From: JBHEMT01 sp046262435
Lineage (GTDB): Bacteria; Chloroflexota; Dormibacteria; Aeolococcales; Aeolococcaceae
Direction of reading: 5' to 3'
DNA: 19,233 nt
NCBI GenBank assembly: GCA_046262435.1
Contig: JBHEMT010000055.1
Span: forward strand, 1 to 19,233
Positions 1 through 8,076 of the stretch are shown here, one piece after another. Position 1 is the first letter of the stretch. The number at the start of each line of letters is the position of its first letter. The notes beneath the pieces are model-generated. The model was not told the origin of the DNA. It saw only the letters and a program-made list of their open reading frames with translations, and did not search any database. The position numbers were made by a program, and so were the translations under genes.

Positions 1-1869
1 GTCGTTGGCGTTGAGCATGTTCACGCAGTTGGCGCGGTGGACGGTCACCCCCTTGCCGCGGGTGATATAGCCCCGGATGGCCTCGCCGACCACCGGTTTG
101 CAGCAGGTGGCCAGGCTGGTGAGCACGTCGCCGACGCCGCGCACCTGGATGCCACCCGAGGGTGTCGACGGCCCGCTCAGCGGGATGGTCAGCGGAATCC
201 TGTCCTCCACCCGTTCGGGGACGCCGCTCTCCAGGGCGGTGAGCTTGAGCACTGCGCTCCGCGCCGACACATCGCCATAACCGATGGCGGCGAAGAAGTC
301 GTCGACCTGGTGAAGGTTGAACTCTCTGGCCACCTCCAGCCAGCGGTCCTCCTTGACCGAGTTGAAACCGATCTGGCGCATCCGGCGCAGCTCCTTGTCA
401 AGCAGCTCGCGGCCCTTGACGATGTTCTCCTCGCGCCGTTCGCGCTTGAACCACTGCCGGATCTTTTCCTTGGCGCTGCTCGTCTTGACGAAGGCCAGCC
501 AGTCGCGCGACGGACCGTGATGCGCTTTGGTGGTGAGCACCTCGATGATGTCGCCGTTCTCCAGGCGGTGGTCGAGCGGCACCATCCGGCTGTTGACCTT
601 GGCGCCGATACAGCGGTGCCCGACATCGGTGTGGATGCGGTAGGCGAAGTCCACGGTGGTGCTGCCCGCGGGCAGGGAACGGACATCGCCCTTGGGGGTG
701 AACACGAACACCTCGTCCTGGAAGATGTCCAGCTTGACGCAGTCGACGAAGGCCTCGGCGTCGACCACCTCCTTCTGCCAGTCCATCAGGAGGCGCAGCC
801 AGGAGAAGCGCTCGTCTGCCTTGGCGTCGCCGGAGGAGCGCGACCCCTCCTTGTACCGCCAGTGCGCAGCGATACCGTACTCGCTGGTCTGATGCATTTC
901 GGTGGTGCGGATCTGGATTTCCATGGGTTCGCCGGTGTGCGACACCACGGTGGTGTGCAACGACTGGTAGCCGTTGCCCTTGGGCATGGCGATGTAGTCC
1001 TTGAAGCGACCCGGGATCGGCTTCCAGAGCGAGTGCACCGTGCCGAGCACGCCGTAGCAGTCCTTGATCGAGTCGACCAGGATCCGAAAGGCAAGCTGGT
1101 CGTAGATCTCGTCGAAGCTCTTGCCCGAGCTGCGCATCTTCTCGAAGATGCTGTACACGTGCTTGGGGCGGCCGCTGATGTTGGCGCTGATCGCCAGGGG
1201 CTCGAGCTCGCGTTCGATGATCTCGCCGACGTCCTTGATGAAGCGCTCCCGCTCCGCATGCTGGCGGACCAGGCGACCGCGAATCAGAGCGTAGTTGTCG
1301 GGGTCGAGCTGGGCGAAGGCGAGATCCTCGAGCTCTCCCTTCATCTGCCAGATGCCCAGCCGGTGGGCCAGGGGAGCGTAGATGTCCAGGGTCTCGCGAG
1401 CGATGCGGAGGCGCCGGTGCTCAGGCAGGGCGTCGACAGTGCGCATGTTGTGAAGCCGGTCGCCGAGCTTGATCAGGACGACTCTGATGTCCTCGGCCAT
1501 CGCCACCAGCATCTTGCGGATGTTCTCGGCCTGGGCCTGCTCGCGGGTGCGCACATGGATCTTGCCGAGCTTGGTGACCCCGTCGACAAGCTTGGCCACC
1601 ACCGCGTTGAAGTCGCGCTCCAGGTCCTCACGGGTTACCTCGGTGTCCTCGACGGTGTCATGGAGGATCGCCGCGGCCAGGGTGTCCGCATCGAGCCGCA
1701 GGTCGGCGAGCAGCCCGGCCACAGCCAGGGGATGCTCGATGTATGGCTCTCCGGAGAGCCGCGCCTGGCCGCGATGGGCCAGCTCGGCGACGTCGTGAGC
1801 ACGCACGACCATCCCCTGGTCGGCATCCGGCAGGTAGCTGACCTTTGCGAGGAGCGCTTCGATCGGCAT
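1..1869 (-). CDS. rel: Bifunctional (p)ppGpp synthetase/hydrolase Rel (RelA/SpoT family), 3' end cut by window edge
   Basis: This enzyme makes and degrades the stringent-response alarmone (p)ppGpp in the cytoplasm. About 623 residues are visible; family members usually have 720-780, so the C-terminal ACT/RRM part lies beyond position 1. The N-terminal HD hydrolase domain is intact: H46 in YIEHPLAVA, the pair H70-D71 in ILHDTVEDT, and D137 in LGDRLHNMRT. The synthetase domain follows (about 230-340), with GRPKHVYSIFEKM, the RFKD loop typical of bifunctional Rel/SpoT (acidic in monofunctional RelA), GNGYQSLHT and EIQIRT. A TGS domain (about 385-450, VFVFTPKGDV) and the start of the conserved Cys domain (TCCKPVVGEAIRGYITRG) come next. 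The ATG at 1869 gives the usual family N-terminus (SGEPYIEHP near residue 40). A purine-rich AAGGGAG abuts this ATG, too close for a normal Shine-Dalgarno. Identity is very secure; the start is likely. Confidence 0.96.
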   Translation of the reverse strand, partial: MPIEALLAKVSYLPDADQGMVVRAHDVAELAHRGQARLSGEPYIEHPLAVAGLLADLRLDADTLAAAILHDTVEDTEVTREDLERDFNAVVAKLVDGVTKLGKIHVRTREQAQAENIRKMLVAMAEDIRVVLIKLGDRLHNMRTVDALPEHRRLRIARETLDIYAPLAHRLGIWQMKGELEDLAFAQLDPDNYALIRGRLVRQHAERERFIKDVGEIIERELEPLAISANISGRPKHVYSIFEKMRSSGKSFDEIYDQLAFRILVDSIKDCYGVLGTVHSLWKPIPGRFKDYIAMPKGNGYQSLHTTVVSHTGEPMEIQIRTTEMHQTSEYGIAAHWRYKEGSRSSGDAKADERFSWLRLLMDWQKEVVDAEAFVDCVKLDIFQDEVFVFTPKGDVRSLPAGSTTVDFAYRIHTDVGHRCIGAKVNSRMVPLDHRLENGDIIEVLTTKAHHGPSRDWLAFVKTSSAKEKIRQWFKRERREENIVKGRELLDKELRRMRQIGFNSVKEDRWLEVAREFNLHQVDDFFAAIGYGDVSARSAVLKLTALESGVPERVEDRIPLTIPLSGPSTPSGGIQVRGVGDVLTSLATCCKPVVGEAIRGYITRGKGVTVHRANCVNMLNAND

Positions 1870-1879
1870 CTCCCTTGGG

Positions 1880-1885
1880 AGTGTA
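1880..1885 (-). promoter_or_regulatory. -10-like box (TACACT) just upstream of rel
   Basis: On the minus strand TACACT fits the TAnnnT pattern and ends 10 nt before the rel ATG. No convincing -35 was found at 16-18 nt. If functional, transcription would start within a few bases of the ATG. The call rests on position and a short motif only. Confidence 0.25.
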
Positions 1886-1967
1886 CCCCGCACCTGATCG
1901 GTCGACCCCCCGAGCACCGCGCCCTCCGGTCCTCTGCCGGGACCAGCCGGTGACGCGAGCAGGTGGC

Positions 1968-3434
1968 TCAGTAGGCCCGCGCCACCAGGGCGACGTGCTC
2001 GGCCGGCGTGCCACATGCCAGGCAGGGCCTGCCCTCCGCGCTGCGGTCGAGCCGCAGGTTGCGCACCGTCAGTGCCGGCGCCGCTGCCCTGATTCGCGTC
2101 TCGCACTCCGTCCGGTCGCAGAACGGGGCACTGGCAAAGACCGGCCTGTCGGTGAACGCTGCACTCAGCTCCTCGAGCGTGGCCACGTCGACGGATCGCT
2201 CCTCGCGCAGGCGAATCGCCCGCTGCCAGAGGGCGGCGTGAGCCTCCTCGAGCAGGGCGGGCAGGCGCACGGCGAAACCCTCAACGCGCTCGGTCGTCTC
2301 GGTGCCGTCCACCCGGTGCACCACGGTGAGGTTGCCCTCAGCAAGGTCACGCGGGCCCACCACCACCCGGAGCGGCACCCCGCGCAGCTCCCAGTGGGCG
2401 TACTTCTCCCCCGGTCGCATCGCCTCGCGGCGGTCGACCCGCAGACGGACGCCGTCGGGACAGTCGCGCTCCAGTTGGGCGCACGCCTCCTCCACCGCGG
2501 CGGCACCCTCGGCGTCGTTGGAGCGCACGATCGGCACCACCACCACCTGGATCGGTGCCACCCGCGGCGGCAGCACCAGCCCGCGGTCATCGCCGTGGGC
2601 CATGATCAGGCCGCCGATGATCCGGGTGGAGAGACCCCAGGAGGTCTGGAAGGGGCTCTGCAGGGTGTTGTTCCGGTCGCTGTAGGTGATCCCGTAGGCG
2701 GTCGAGAAATTCTGCCCGAGGTGATGCGAGGTGCCGGCCTGCAGCGCCCAGCCGTCGGACATCATCGCCTCGATGCTGAGCGTGTAGCGGGCGCCGGCAA
2801 ACTTCTCGGACTCGGTCTTGCGCCCCTTGATCACCGGCATCGCAAGCCAGTCCTCGGCCAGCTCCCGGTAGCACTCGAGCATCGTGTCCACCTCAGTGGC
2901 GGCCTCGGTGTCGGTCTCATGAAAGGTGTGCCCCTCCTGCCAGAGGAACTCCGCGGTGCGCAGGAAGAGACGGGTGCGCTTCTCGTTGCGCATCACGTTG
3001 ACCCATTGGTTGACCAGCACCGGCAGGTCGCGCCACGAGTGGATCCAGTCGGCGTACAGCGTGCAGATCACCGTCTCGCTGGTGGGGCGGATGGCCAACC
3101 GTTCCTCGAGCTCCTTGCTGCCGCCGTGGGTCACCCACATCACCTCCGGAGCGAACCCCTCGACGTGCTCCGCCTCCTTGGAGAGAAACGACTCCGGGAT
3201 CAACAGCGGGAAGTACATGTTCTCGTGGCCGGTGCGCTTGATCATCCGGTCAAGCGCGTCTCGGGTGTTCTCCCACAGAGCGAAGCCGTACGGACGGATC
3301 ACCATGCAGCCACGCACGGGGGTGTAGTCGGCGAGCTCGGCCCGGCGCACGACGTCGACGTACCAGCGGTCGAAGTCCTCGGACTTGGGGGTGATGCTCT
3401 TGGTGTCGCGCTTCGGAGTTGGCGACGGGGTCAT
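1968..3434 (-). CDS. proS: Prolyl-tRNA synthetase, archaeal/eukaryal type (class II)
   Basis: It charges tRNA-Pro with proline in the cytoplasm. The 488-residue length, the absence of the large editing insertion between motifs 2 and 3, and the C-terminal extension identify the archaeal/eukaryal form, which is also found in Thermus-like bacteria and several other bacterial lineages. Visible landmarks are RPTSET (116-121), motif 2 RTAEFLWQEGHT (159-170), the tRNA/amino-acid pocket segment GTSHHLGQNFS, and motif 3 in GLSTRIIGGLIMAHGDDRG. The C-terminal domain keeps paired cysteines (CDRTEC and CLACG), as expected for its structural zinc. The chain ends in a Tyr (VARAY), as in the Thermus enzyme, where the terminal Tyr lies in the active site. 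I chose the ATG at 3434; an in-frame TTG at 3452 would add six residues but has no ribosome site. It lies 106 nt after ispG and 98 nt before rel. Confidence 0.96.
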   Translation of the reverse strand: MTPSPTPKRDTKSITPKSEDFDRWYVDVVRRAELADYTPVRGCMVIRPYGFALWENTRDALDRMIKRTGHENMYFPLLIPESFLSKEAEHVEGFAPEVMWVTHGGSKELEERLAIRPTSETVICTLYADWIHSWRDLPVLVNQWVNVMRNEKRTRLFLRTAEFLWQEGHTFHETDTEAATEVDTMLECYRELAEDWLAMPVIKGRKTESEKFAGARYTLSIEAMMSDGWALQAGTSHHLGQNFSTAYGITYSDRNNTLQSPFQTSWGLSTRIIGGLIMAHGDDRGLVLPPRVAPIQVVVVPIVRSNDAEGAAAVEEACAQLERDCPDGVRLRVDRREAMRPGEKYAHWELRGVPLRVVVGPRDLAEGNLTVVHRVDGTETTERVEGFAVRLPALLEEAHAALWQRAIRLREERSVDVATLEELSAAFTDRPVFASAPFCDRTECETRIRAAAPALTVRNLRLDRSAEGRPCLACGTPAEHVALVARAY

Positions 3435-3442
3435 GGCCTGCG

Positions 3443-3448
3443 AGGGTA
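3443..3448 (-). promoter_or_regulatory. -10-like box (TACCCT) just upstream of proS
   Basis: TACCCT matches TAnnnT and ends 8 nt before the proS ATG, where a leaderless -10 box would lie. The only purine run before the ATG is an AGG two bases away, so no ordinary Shine-Dalgarno is present. No clear -35 was seen. Confidence 0.25.
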
Positions 3449-3464
3449 GCAACGTGCGGCGGCG

Positions 3465-3517
3465 GCGACGCCGTCAGTCAGCCGCGACCTGCGCACGGGA
3501 GCCACGGGCGGCGTCGC
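3465..3517 (-). repeat. 9-nt inverted repeat in the ispG-proS gap
   Basis: GCGACGCCG (3517-3509 on the minus strand) and CGGCGTCGC (3473-3465) are perfect inverted copies 35 nt apart. Neither arm is followed by a T-run, so this is not an intrinsic terminator. In such GC-rich DNA a match of this size could arise by chance. Confidence 0.3.
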
Positions 3518-3540
3518 AGCGGCCCGGGATGCCCGACTGC

Positions 3541-4719
3541 TCAGATGACCCGCAACGGAGTCAGTGAGGCGGCCGCGGGGGCCAGGTCGCCGAGCCCCCT
3601 GGGCAGCTCCTCACCCGCCGCAATCAACCGGGCGTCCTCCCTGGCGATGATGTCGAGTTCGGCGAGCAGGGCATCGATGAGCTGGTCCTCGGGCATGGAC
3701 GCGACGACCTGGCCACCCTTGTAGAGGATGCCCTTGTGCCTGCCGCCGGCGATCCCGATGTCGGCGTGCATTCCCTCCCCCGGGCCGTTGACCACGCAGC
3801 CCATCACCGAGACGTTGATCGAACGCTTGATGCTCTGCAGCGCCTCGTCAACCCGCTTGACCATGGGGAACATGTCGATCTCCAGGCGGCCGCAGGTGGG
3901 ACAGGCGATCAGGTTGGGGCCGGTGGTCTTCTCCTGAAGGTTGGCGACGATCTGCTTGGCAACCCGCACCTCCTCCTCGGGCTGGCCGACCAGGGAGACC
4001 CGAATGGTGTCGCCGATCCCCTCAGCGAGGAGGATGCCAATGCCCATCGCCGACTTGACACTGCCCGAGTCAACCGGGCCCGCCTCGGTGAGGCCGAGGT
4101 GGAGCGGGTAGTTGTTGCCCAGCGCGGCAAATCGGCGATTTGCGGCGAGGTTGGTGAGCACGTCGCTGGCCTTGAGGCTGACCTTGATCAGCCGGAAGTC
4201 GAGTTCCTCGAGGATGCTGATGTGGCGCATCGCGGCGTCGACCATCCGCTCCGCCGTCTCGTCGATGCTGCCGCCGCGGCCGCGCTCGAGGTCCTTGCGC
4301 TGCGGGATGCTGCCACTGTTGACCCCGATCCGGATCGGCACGCTGCGCGCCTTGGCCTCCCGGGCGATATCGCGCACCTTGTCGGCGTCCGTGATGTTGC
4401 CCGGGTTGAGCCGCAGGCAGGCCACCCCGGCCTCCAGGGCCATCAGCGCAAGCGGCGCGTCGTAGTGGATGTCGGCGACCACGGGGATCGGCGAGCGCTT
4501 GACGATCTCGCGCAGCGCCACCCCGGCCTCCTTGGTGTCGCAGGTCACCCGGATGATGTCGGCGCCCGCCTTGGCGGCCCGCTCGATCTGGTCAAGGGTG
4601 CCCGAAACGTCCTCGGTCTGGGTCTTGGTCATGGTTTGCACCGAGATCGGTGCGGCGCCTCCGATGACCACGCCACCGACGTTGACGGGAACGGTGCGAC
4701 GGCGGGAGGAGGGGGTCAT
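3541..4719 (-). CDS. ispG: 4-hydroxy-3-methylbut-2-en-1-yl diphosphate synthase (IspG/GcpE)
   Basis: This is the penultimate enzyme of the MEP isoprenoid pathway; it converts methylerythritol cyclodiphosphate to HMBPP using a [4Fe-4S] cluster. At 392 residues it is the compact bacterial form without the plant-type insertion. The TIM-barrel part runs from about 10 to 250 (PISVQTMTKT, VADIHYD, LRLNPGNI, RIGVNSGS, GLTEAG). The C-terminal cluster domain carries the three ligand cysteines, C273 and C276 in CPTCGR and C308 in MGCVVNGPGE, plus the ligand glutamate E315. The ATG at 4719 overlaps the rseP stop as ATGA, which suggests coupled translation. It is the last gene of the run that starts at rpsB. 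Dxr, from the same pathway, lies two genes upstream. Confidence 0.98.
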   Translation of the reverse strand: MTPSSRRRTVPVNVGGVVIGGAAPISVQTMTKTQTEDVSGTLDQIERAAKAGADIIRVTCDTKEAGVALREIVKRSPIPVVADIHYDAPLALMALEAGVACLRLNPGNITDADKVRDIAREAKARSVPIRIGVNSGSIPQRKDLERGRGGSIDETAERMVDAAMRHISILEELDFRLIKVSLKASDVLTNLAANRRFAALGNNYPLHLGLTEAGPVDSGSVKSAMGIGILLAEGIGDTIRVSLVGQPEEEVRVAKQIVANLQEKTTGPNLIACPTCGRLEIDMFPMVKRVDEALQSIKRSINVSVMGCVVNGPGEGMHADIGIAGGRHKGILYKGGQVVASMPEDQLIDALLAELDIIAREDARLIAAGEELPRGLGDLAPAAASLTPLRVI

Positions 4720-6086
4720 GCTTTGAACAACCTGGTGACGTCGCCGAAGATGGTGATGTAGAGGGCGAAGGAGACGACCAGGGCCAGGCCTGCGGCGTGC
4801 ACCAATGCCTCCTTGCGGGGATCGACGCGACGGTGGCGAACCCCCTCGATGACGATGAAGACCAGCCGGCCGCCGTCGAGAAACGGGATCGGCAGCAGGT
4901 TGATCAGGCCCAGGTTGAAGGAGAGCACGGCGGCGATGCTGAGCACTCCGATCCAGCCGTCCTGGGTGGCCAGGGCAATCGCCTGGAAGATGCCCACAGG
5001 CCCCGAGGCGCCCTGCGGACCGGTGAGACCGCCGCTGTTGGGGGTCGTCGACACATCGTGGATGCCGGTGAAGGTCTCGGCCACCATCGAGGGAATCTGC
5101 ACGAAGCCACCCCCGATCGCCGGCAGCAGCGACTCGCCCGGCTGGCCTGGGGAAAAGCCGATTCGCCAGGCCGCCTCCAGCTTGCCGAGAACGTCGGCGG
5201 CGCTGGGATGGGCAGGTACGTCGCGAACCTCGGCGATGGTGACATCGCGGAAGCTGTGCTCGCCGGAGCCGAACTGGTGCCCGCTGACTCGCACCCTGGC
5301 GCCGCCGCCGAGCAGCTGGGCGGGGTCACCGGTGGTCACCGGCGCCCCGTTGATCTCGGTGATCTGCAGGCCACCGGTGGGCAGCCGGCCGCCGCCGCTG
5401 GACGCGTCGGGGTTGCCCACGCTGTTGTTCAGCACCAGCAGGGGCCGGACCTCGGCGTCGCGGGTCGCTCCCGCCGCCGAGCGGTAGCTCAGCCGAATCG
5501 GGGCCCCCTGGGACTGCTCGGTGGCCTGGTGCAGGGCACCGGAGAGCGCCGTCTGGCTCTGGTCGCGGACCGGAGTGCCGTTGACCGCGGTGATGGTGTC
5601 CCCGTCGTGGAGCCCAGCGGCAGCGGCGGCTCCCCCCGGCGAGATCCGCGACCCGGTGCCGATTGCCGCCAGCACCCCGAAGAGCAGGCCGGCCAGGACC
5701 AGGTTGATCAGGCCACCCGCGGCGATGGTGGCCACCCGCTTGGGCACGCTGGCTCGGAAGAACGAGCGCTCTCCGGCGCCGTCGTTCTCCAGCCCGGTCA
5801 TCCCCGCCAGGCGGACGAAGCCGCCCGCCGGGATCGCCCGCAGGGCATACAGAGTCTCCCCGCGCCGGGTGCTGGCCAGCTTGGGGCCGAAGCCCACCGA
5901 GAACTCGTCGACCCGAACCCCGGAGAGCTTGCCGACGATGAAGTGACCTGCCTCGTGGACGACCACCACCACCACGATGATCAGGGCAGTGGCCAGGATG
6001 GCCTTGATGATGTCCAGGCCGGAGGTGAAGAGCGCGGCCAGCGGTGTCACCAGGGAGGCGACCCTCCCGTGCGGCAGCGGGGTCAT
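4716..6086 (-). CDS. rseP: Site-2 intramembrane zinc metalloprotease (RseP/RasP, M50 family)
   Basis: Membrane proteases of this family cut within the membrane to release anti-sigma factors or clear remnant signal peptides. The 456-residue protein has a first membrane helix containing HEAGH (44-48, two zinc-binding His plus the catalytic Glu) and a GFGP/AIPAGGFVRL segment after it. A further hydrophobic helix follows at about 120-142. A PDZ region is centred on GLHDGDTITAVNG, with a second PDZ-like piece at GLQITEINGAPV. The C-terminal helices hold NLLPIPFLDGGRL, whose Asp (about 404) is the third zinc ligand. The ATG at 6086 overlaps the dxr stop as ATGA; the open frame extends further upstream but only as a shadow of dxr. 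The substrate cannot be told from the sequence. The position after cdsA and dxr is the usual one for this family. Confidence 0.95.
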   Translation of the reverse strand: MTPLPHGRVASLVTPLAALFTSGLDIIKAILATALIIVVVVVVHEAGHFIVGKLSGVRVDEFSVGFGPKLASTRRGETLYALRAIPAGGFVRLAGMTGLENDGAGERSFFRASVPKRVATIAAGGLINLVLAGLLFGVLAAIGTGSRISPGGAAAAAGLHDGDTITAVNGTPVRDQSQTALSGALHQATEQSQGAPIRLSYRSAAGATRDAEVRPLLVLNNSVGNPDASSGGGRLPTGGLQITEINGAPVTTGDPAQLLGGGARVRVSGHQFGSGEHSFRDVTIAEVRDVPAHPSAADVLGKLEAAWRIGFSPGQPGESLLPAIGGGFVQIPSMVAETFTGIHDVSTTPNSGGLTGPQGASGPVGIFQAIALATQDGWIGVLSIAAVLSFNLGLINLLPIPFLDGGRLVFIVIEGVRHRRVDPRKEALVHAAGLALVVSFALYITIFGDVTRLFKA

Positions 6087-7258
6087 GAGGCGACCGCCCG
6101 GAGCGAGCTGTCGACGTCGTCCCGGGCCCACCGGTCGAGCGCGACCAGGGCGTCGAGGTCGGCCCGGTCGGGGAGATCGGCGCGCTCCAGGCTGCGTTCC
6201 ACCAGCGGCACGATCTCGTCGAAGCGGCAGCGCTGGTCGAGGAAGGCGGCCACCGCGGCCTCGTTGGCGGCATTGAGCACGCAGGGCGCAGCGCCGCCCC
6301 GCTCCCCCGCCCGGCGCGCCAATCCCACGGCGGGAAAGCGATCCGGATCGACGGCGCGGAACTCCAGGTCCGGCGCCGCCGCCAGATCGACCGGAGCGCA
6401 GACCCCGGGGAGGCGGCGACCGTCGCTCAGCGCCAGGGCGATGGGGATGCGCATATCGGGAATGCCCAGCTGGGCCATCGTGGCCCCGTCGTGGAACTCG
6501 ACCAGCGAGTGCACCAGGCTCGGGGGATGGACGAGCACCTCGATGCGGTCGTAGGGAATGGCGAAGAGAAAGTGGGCCTCGATCAGCTCCAGCCCCTTGT
6601 TCATCATGGTCGCGGAGTCCACGGTCACCTTGGGGCCCATGCTCCAGTTGGGATGGCGCAACGCCTCGGCGACGCTGATCCCGGCAAAGGTCCCGGCGGG
6701 CCGGTCGCGGAAGGGGCCCCCGCTGGCGGTGAGGATCAGACGGCGCACACTCGCGGGTTGTTCGCCGCGCAGGCACTGCCAGAGCGCGCTGTGTTCCGAG
6801 TCGACCGGTAGCAGGCGCGAGCCGGAGCGGGCAGCGCGCTCGCCCACCAGCTCGCCGGCCATCACCAGCACCTCCTTGGTGGCCAGGGCCAGGTCGGTGC
6901 CGCGTTCGACGGCGGCCAGCGCCGGGCGCAGCGCCGCGGCCCCGGTGATCGCCACGCAGACGATGTCGGCGTCCAGCGCGGCAACCTCGCAGGCAGCCTC
7001 CATGCCGCGCTCGCATCCGGGCGGGAGCTGGGCACCGGGGGGCGGGTCGACCAGGGCGGACCGCGGCACGCCGAAGCGGCGGACCACGTCGCCGAGGCCG
7101 GCCACATCCCGCCGAGCCACTGCGCCGACCAGCTCGAAGTCGTCGGGGAAGCGGGAGAAGAGGTCGCAGGCCTGGCGGCCGATGGAGCCGGTGGCTCCGA
7201 GGAGGACGACGCGGCGTCGGGTGGCGGAAAGCGGGGGCAACGGGTCCTCGTGGGTCAT
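6083..7258 (-). CDS. dxr: 1-deoxy-D-xylulose 5-phosphate reductoisomerase
   Basis: This is the committed step of the MEP pathway, an NADPH- and metal-dependent conversion of DXP to MEP. The 391-residue length is normal. The N-terminal Rossmann motif is LLGATGSIG (19-27). The metal ligands are D153 and E155 in VDSEHSALW and E224 in MMNKGLELIEAH. The substrate-binding segments TASGGPFRD and HPNWSMGPKVTVDSATM are present, as is NAANEAAVAAFL in the C-terminal part. The ATG at 7258 overlaps the cdsA stop as ATGA and gives the expected N-terminus about 17 residues ahead of the Rossmann motif; a longer open frame upstream was rejected for this reason. It is translated between cdsA and rseP, with overlaps on both sides. 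Confidence 0.98.
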   Translation of the reverse strand: MTHEDPLPPLSATRRRVVLLGATGSIGRQACDLFSRFPDDFELVGAVARRDVAGLGDVVRRFGVPRSALVDPPPGAQLPPGCERGMEAACEVAALDADIVCVAITGAAALRPALAAVERGTDLALATKEVLVMAGELVGERAARSGSRLLPVDSEHSALWQCLRGEQPASVRRLILTASGGPFRDRPAGTFAGISVAEALRHPNWSMGPKVTVDSATMMNKGLELIEAHFLFAIPYDRIEVLVHPPSLVHSLVEFHDGATMAQLGIPDMRIPIALALSDGRRLPGVCAPVDLAAAPDLEFRAVDPDRFPAVGLARRAGERGGAAPCVLNAANEAAVAAFLDQRCRFDEIVPLVERSLERADLPDRADLDALVALDRWARDDVDSSLRAVAS

Positions 7259-8076
7259 GGCAGGGCAACCACCCTCAGAAAGCAATATACGGCGGGGCCC
7301 AGAAGAACCAGGCTGTCGAGGCGGTCGAGCACTCCGCCATGCCCCGGGATCAGCCCGCTCGAGTCCTTGGCGCCGGCCTGCCGTTTGAGCGCCGACTCGG
7401 CGAGGTCGCCGCCCTGCGCGGCAACGCTGATCACCCCTCCGAGCAGCGCCGCCAGCCATGGGCTGAGTCCGAGTAGCAGGGGGGCGGCGACGGTCACCAC
7501 CGCAACGCTCCCGGCCAGGCTGCCAAGCGCCCCCTCGAGCGTCTTGCGTGGGGACAGCCGCGGAAAGAATGGATGGCGACCGAACGCGGAGCCCACGGCG
7601 AGGGCGGCGGAGTCACCCACGATCGCCGCGGTGAGGGTGATCCAGACAATTCGCAGCCCCTCCCGGTGCGGGTCGGGAACGTGCCAGCGCATCAGGGCGA
7701 GGTAGTAGCCACCGCACAGGCCGAGGTAGAGGGCGCCGCCCAGAGCGGCGGCCAGCCCGAGCCATGAACGGCTGGCGGGCCGGGCCCGCACCAGGGTGCC
7801 CAGCACCCCGGCGACCAGAGCTCCGCCAAGGCCGATCTCCAGCGCCGGCACCGCCGCCGGCAGGAGGAAGCGGAAAAGCAGCCAGGCGGTCAGCGGGTAG
7901 AGCAGCCAGGCGGGCGGCTCGGCGTCGAGCCGCCGCATCAGCCCGGCAAACTCCCAGGCGCCGACACCGACCGCAACGCCCAGCAGGACGTCGAAGGCGA
8001 GGCCGCCGGCGACCAGGGCGATGGCCAGAGCCGAGAGCAGGACAAAGGCGGAGGCCAGGCGGCGGCCGAGCTTCAC
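7255..8076 (-). CDS. cdsA: Phosphatidate cytidylyltransferase (CDP-diacylglycerol synthase)
   Basis: An integral membrane enzyme that makes CDP-diacylglycerol from phosphatidate and CTP, the branch point of phospholipid synthesis. The 273 residues are mostly hydrophobic, with about seven or eight predicted membrane spans, beginning with one near residues 10-35. The family signature lies near the C-terminus: ESALKRQAGAKDSSG followed by LIPGHGGVLDRLDSL, including the catalytic/metal-binding KD and DRxD residues. It starts with GTG at 8076, which overlaps the uppS stop as GTGA; no separate Shine-Dalgarno is visible, so translation is probably coupled to uppS. The pairing with uppS is the common bacterial arrangement. 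Confidence 0.96.
   Translation of the reverse strand: MKLGRRLASAFVLLSALAIALVAGGLAFDVLLGVAVGVGAWEFAGLMRRLDAEPPAWLLYPLTAWLLFRFLLPAAVPALEIGLGGALVAGVLGTLVRARPASRSWLGLAAALGGALYLGLCGGYYLALMRWHVPDPHREGLRIVWITLTAAIVGDSAALAVGSAFGRHPFFPRLSPRKTLEGALGSLAGSVAVVTVAAPLLLGLSPWLAALLGGVISVAAQGGDLAESALKRQAGAKDSSGLIPGHGGVLDRLDSLVLLGPAVYCFLRVVALP

Noticed and set aside
37..1953. A 638-codon open frame on the plus strand opposite rel
   Set aside because: It lies fully antisense to a recognisable Rel protein, has a composition typical of reversed GC-rich codons (rich in His, Asp, Val, Leu), and shows no family motif.
1886..1967. A possible terminator or hairpin between proS and rel
   Set aside because: Only a 5-bp match (GGTCC and GGACC with a 7-nt loop) is present, with no T-run, which is within chance for this composition.
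1845..3449. A 534-codon open frame on the plus strand opposite proS
   Set aside because: It is antisense to an intact prolyl-tRNA synthetase. Long antisense frames are expected in high-GC coding DNA, and no recognisable domain or ribosome site was seen.
3736..6554. Long plus-strand frames opposite ispG, rseP and dxr
   Set aside because: They mirror the coding frames of secure minus-strand genes and have no protein-family signals.
6087..7268. An in-frame upstream extension of rseP to about 850 residues
   Set aside because: The added part overlaps the whole of dxr in another frame and is Arg/Pro/Gly-rich without motifs; the ATGA overlap at 6086 fits the family start.
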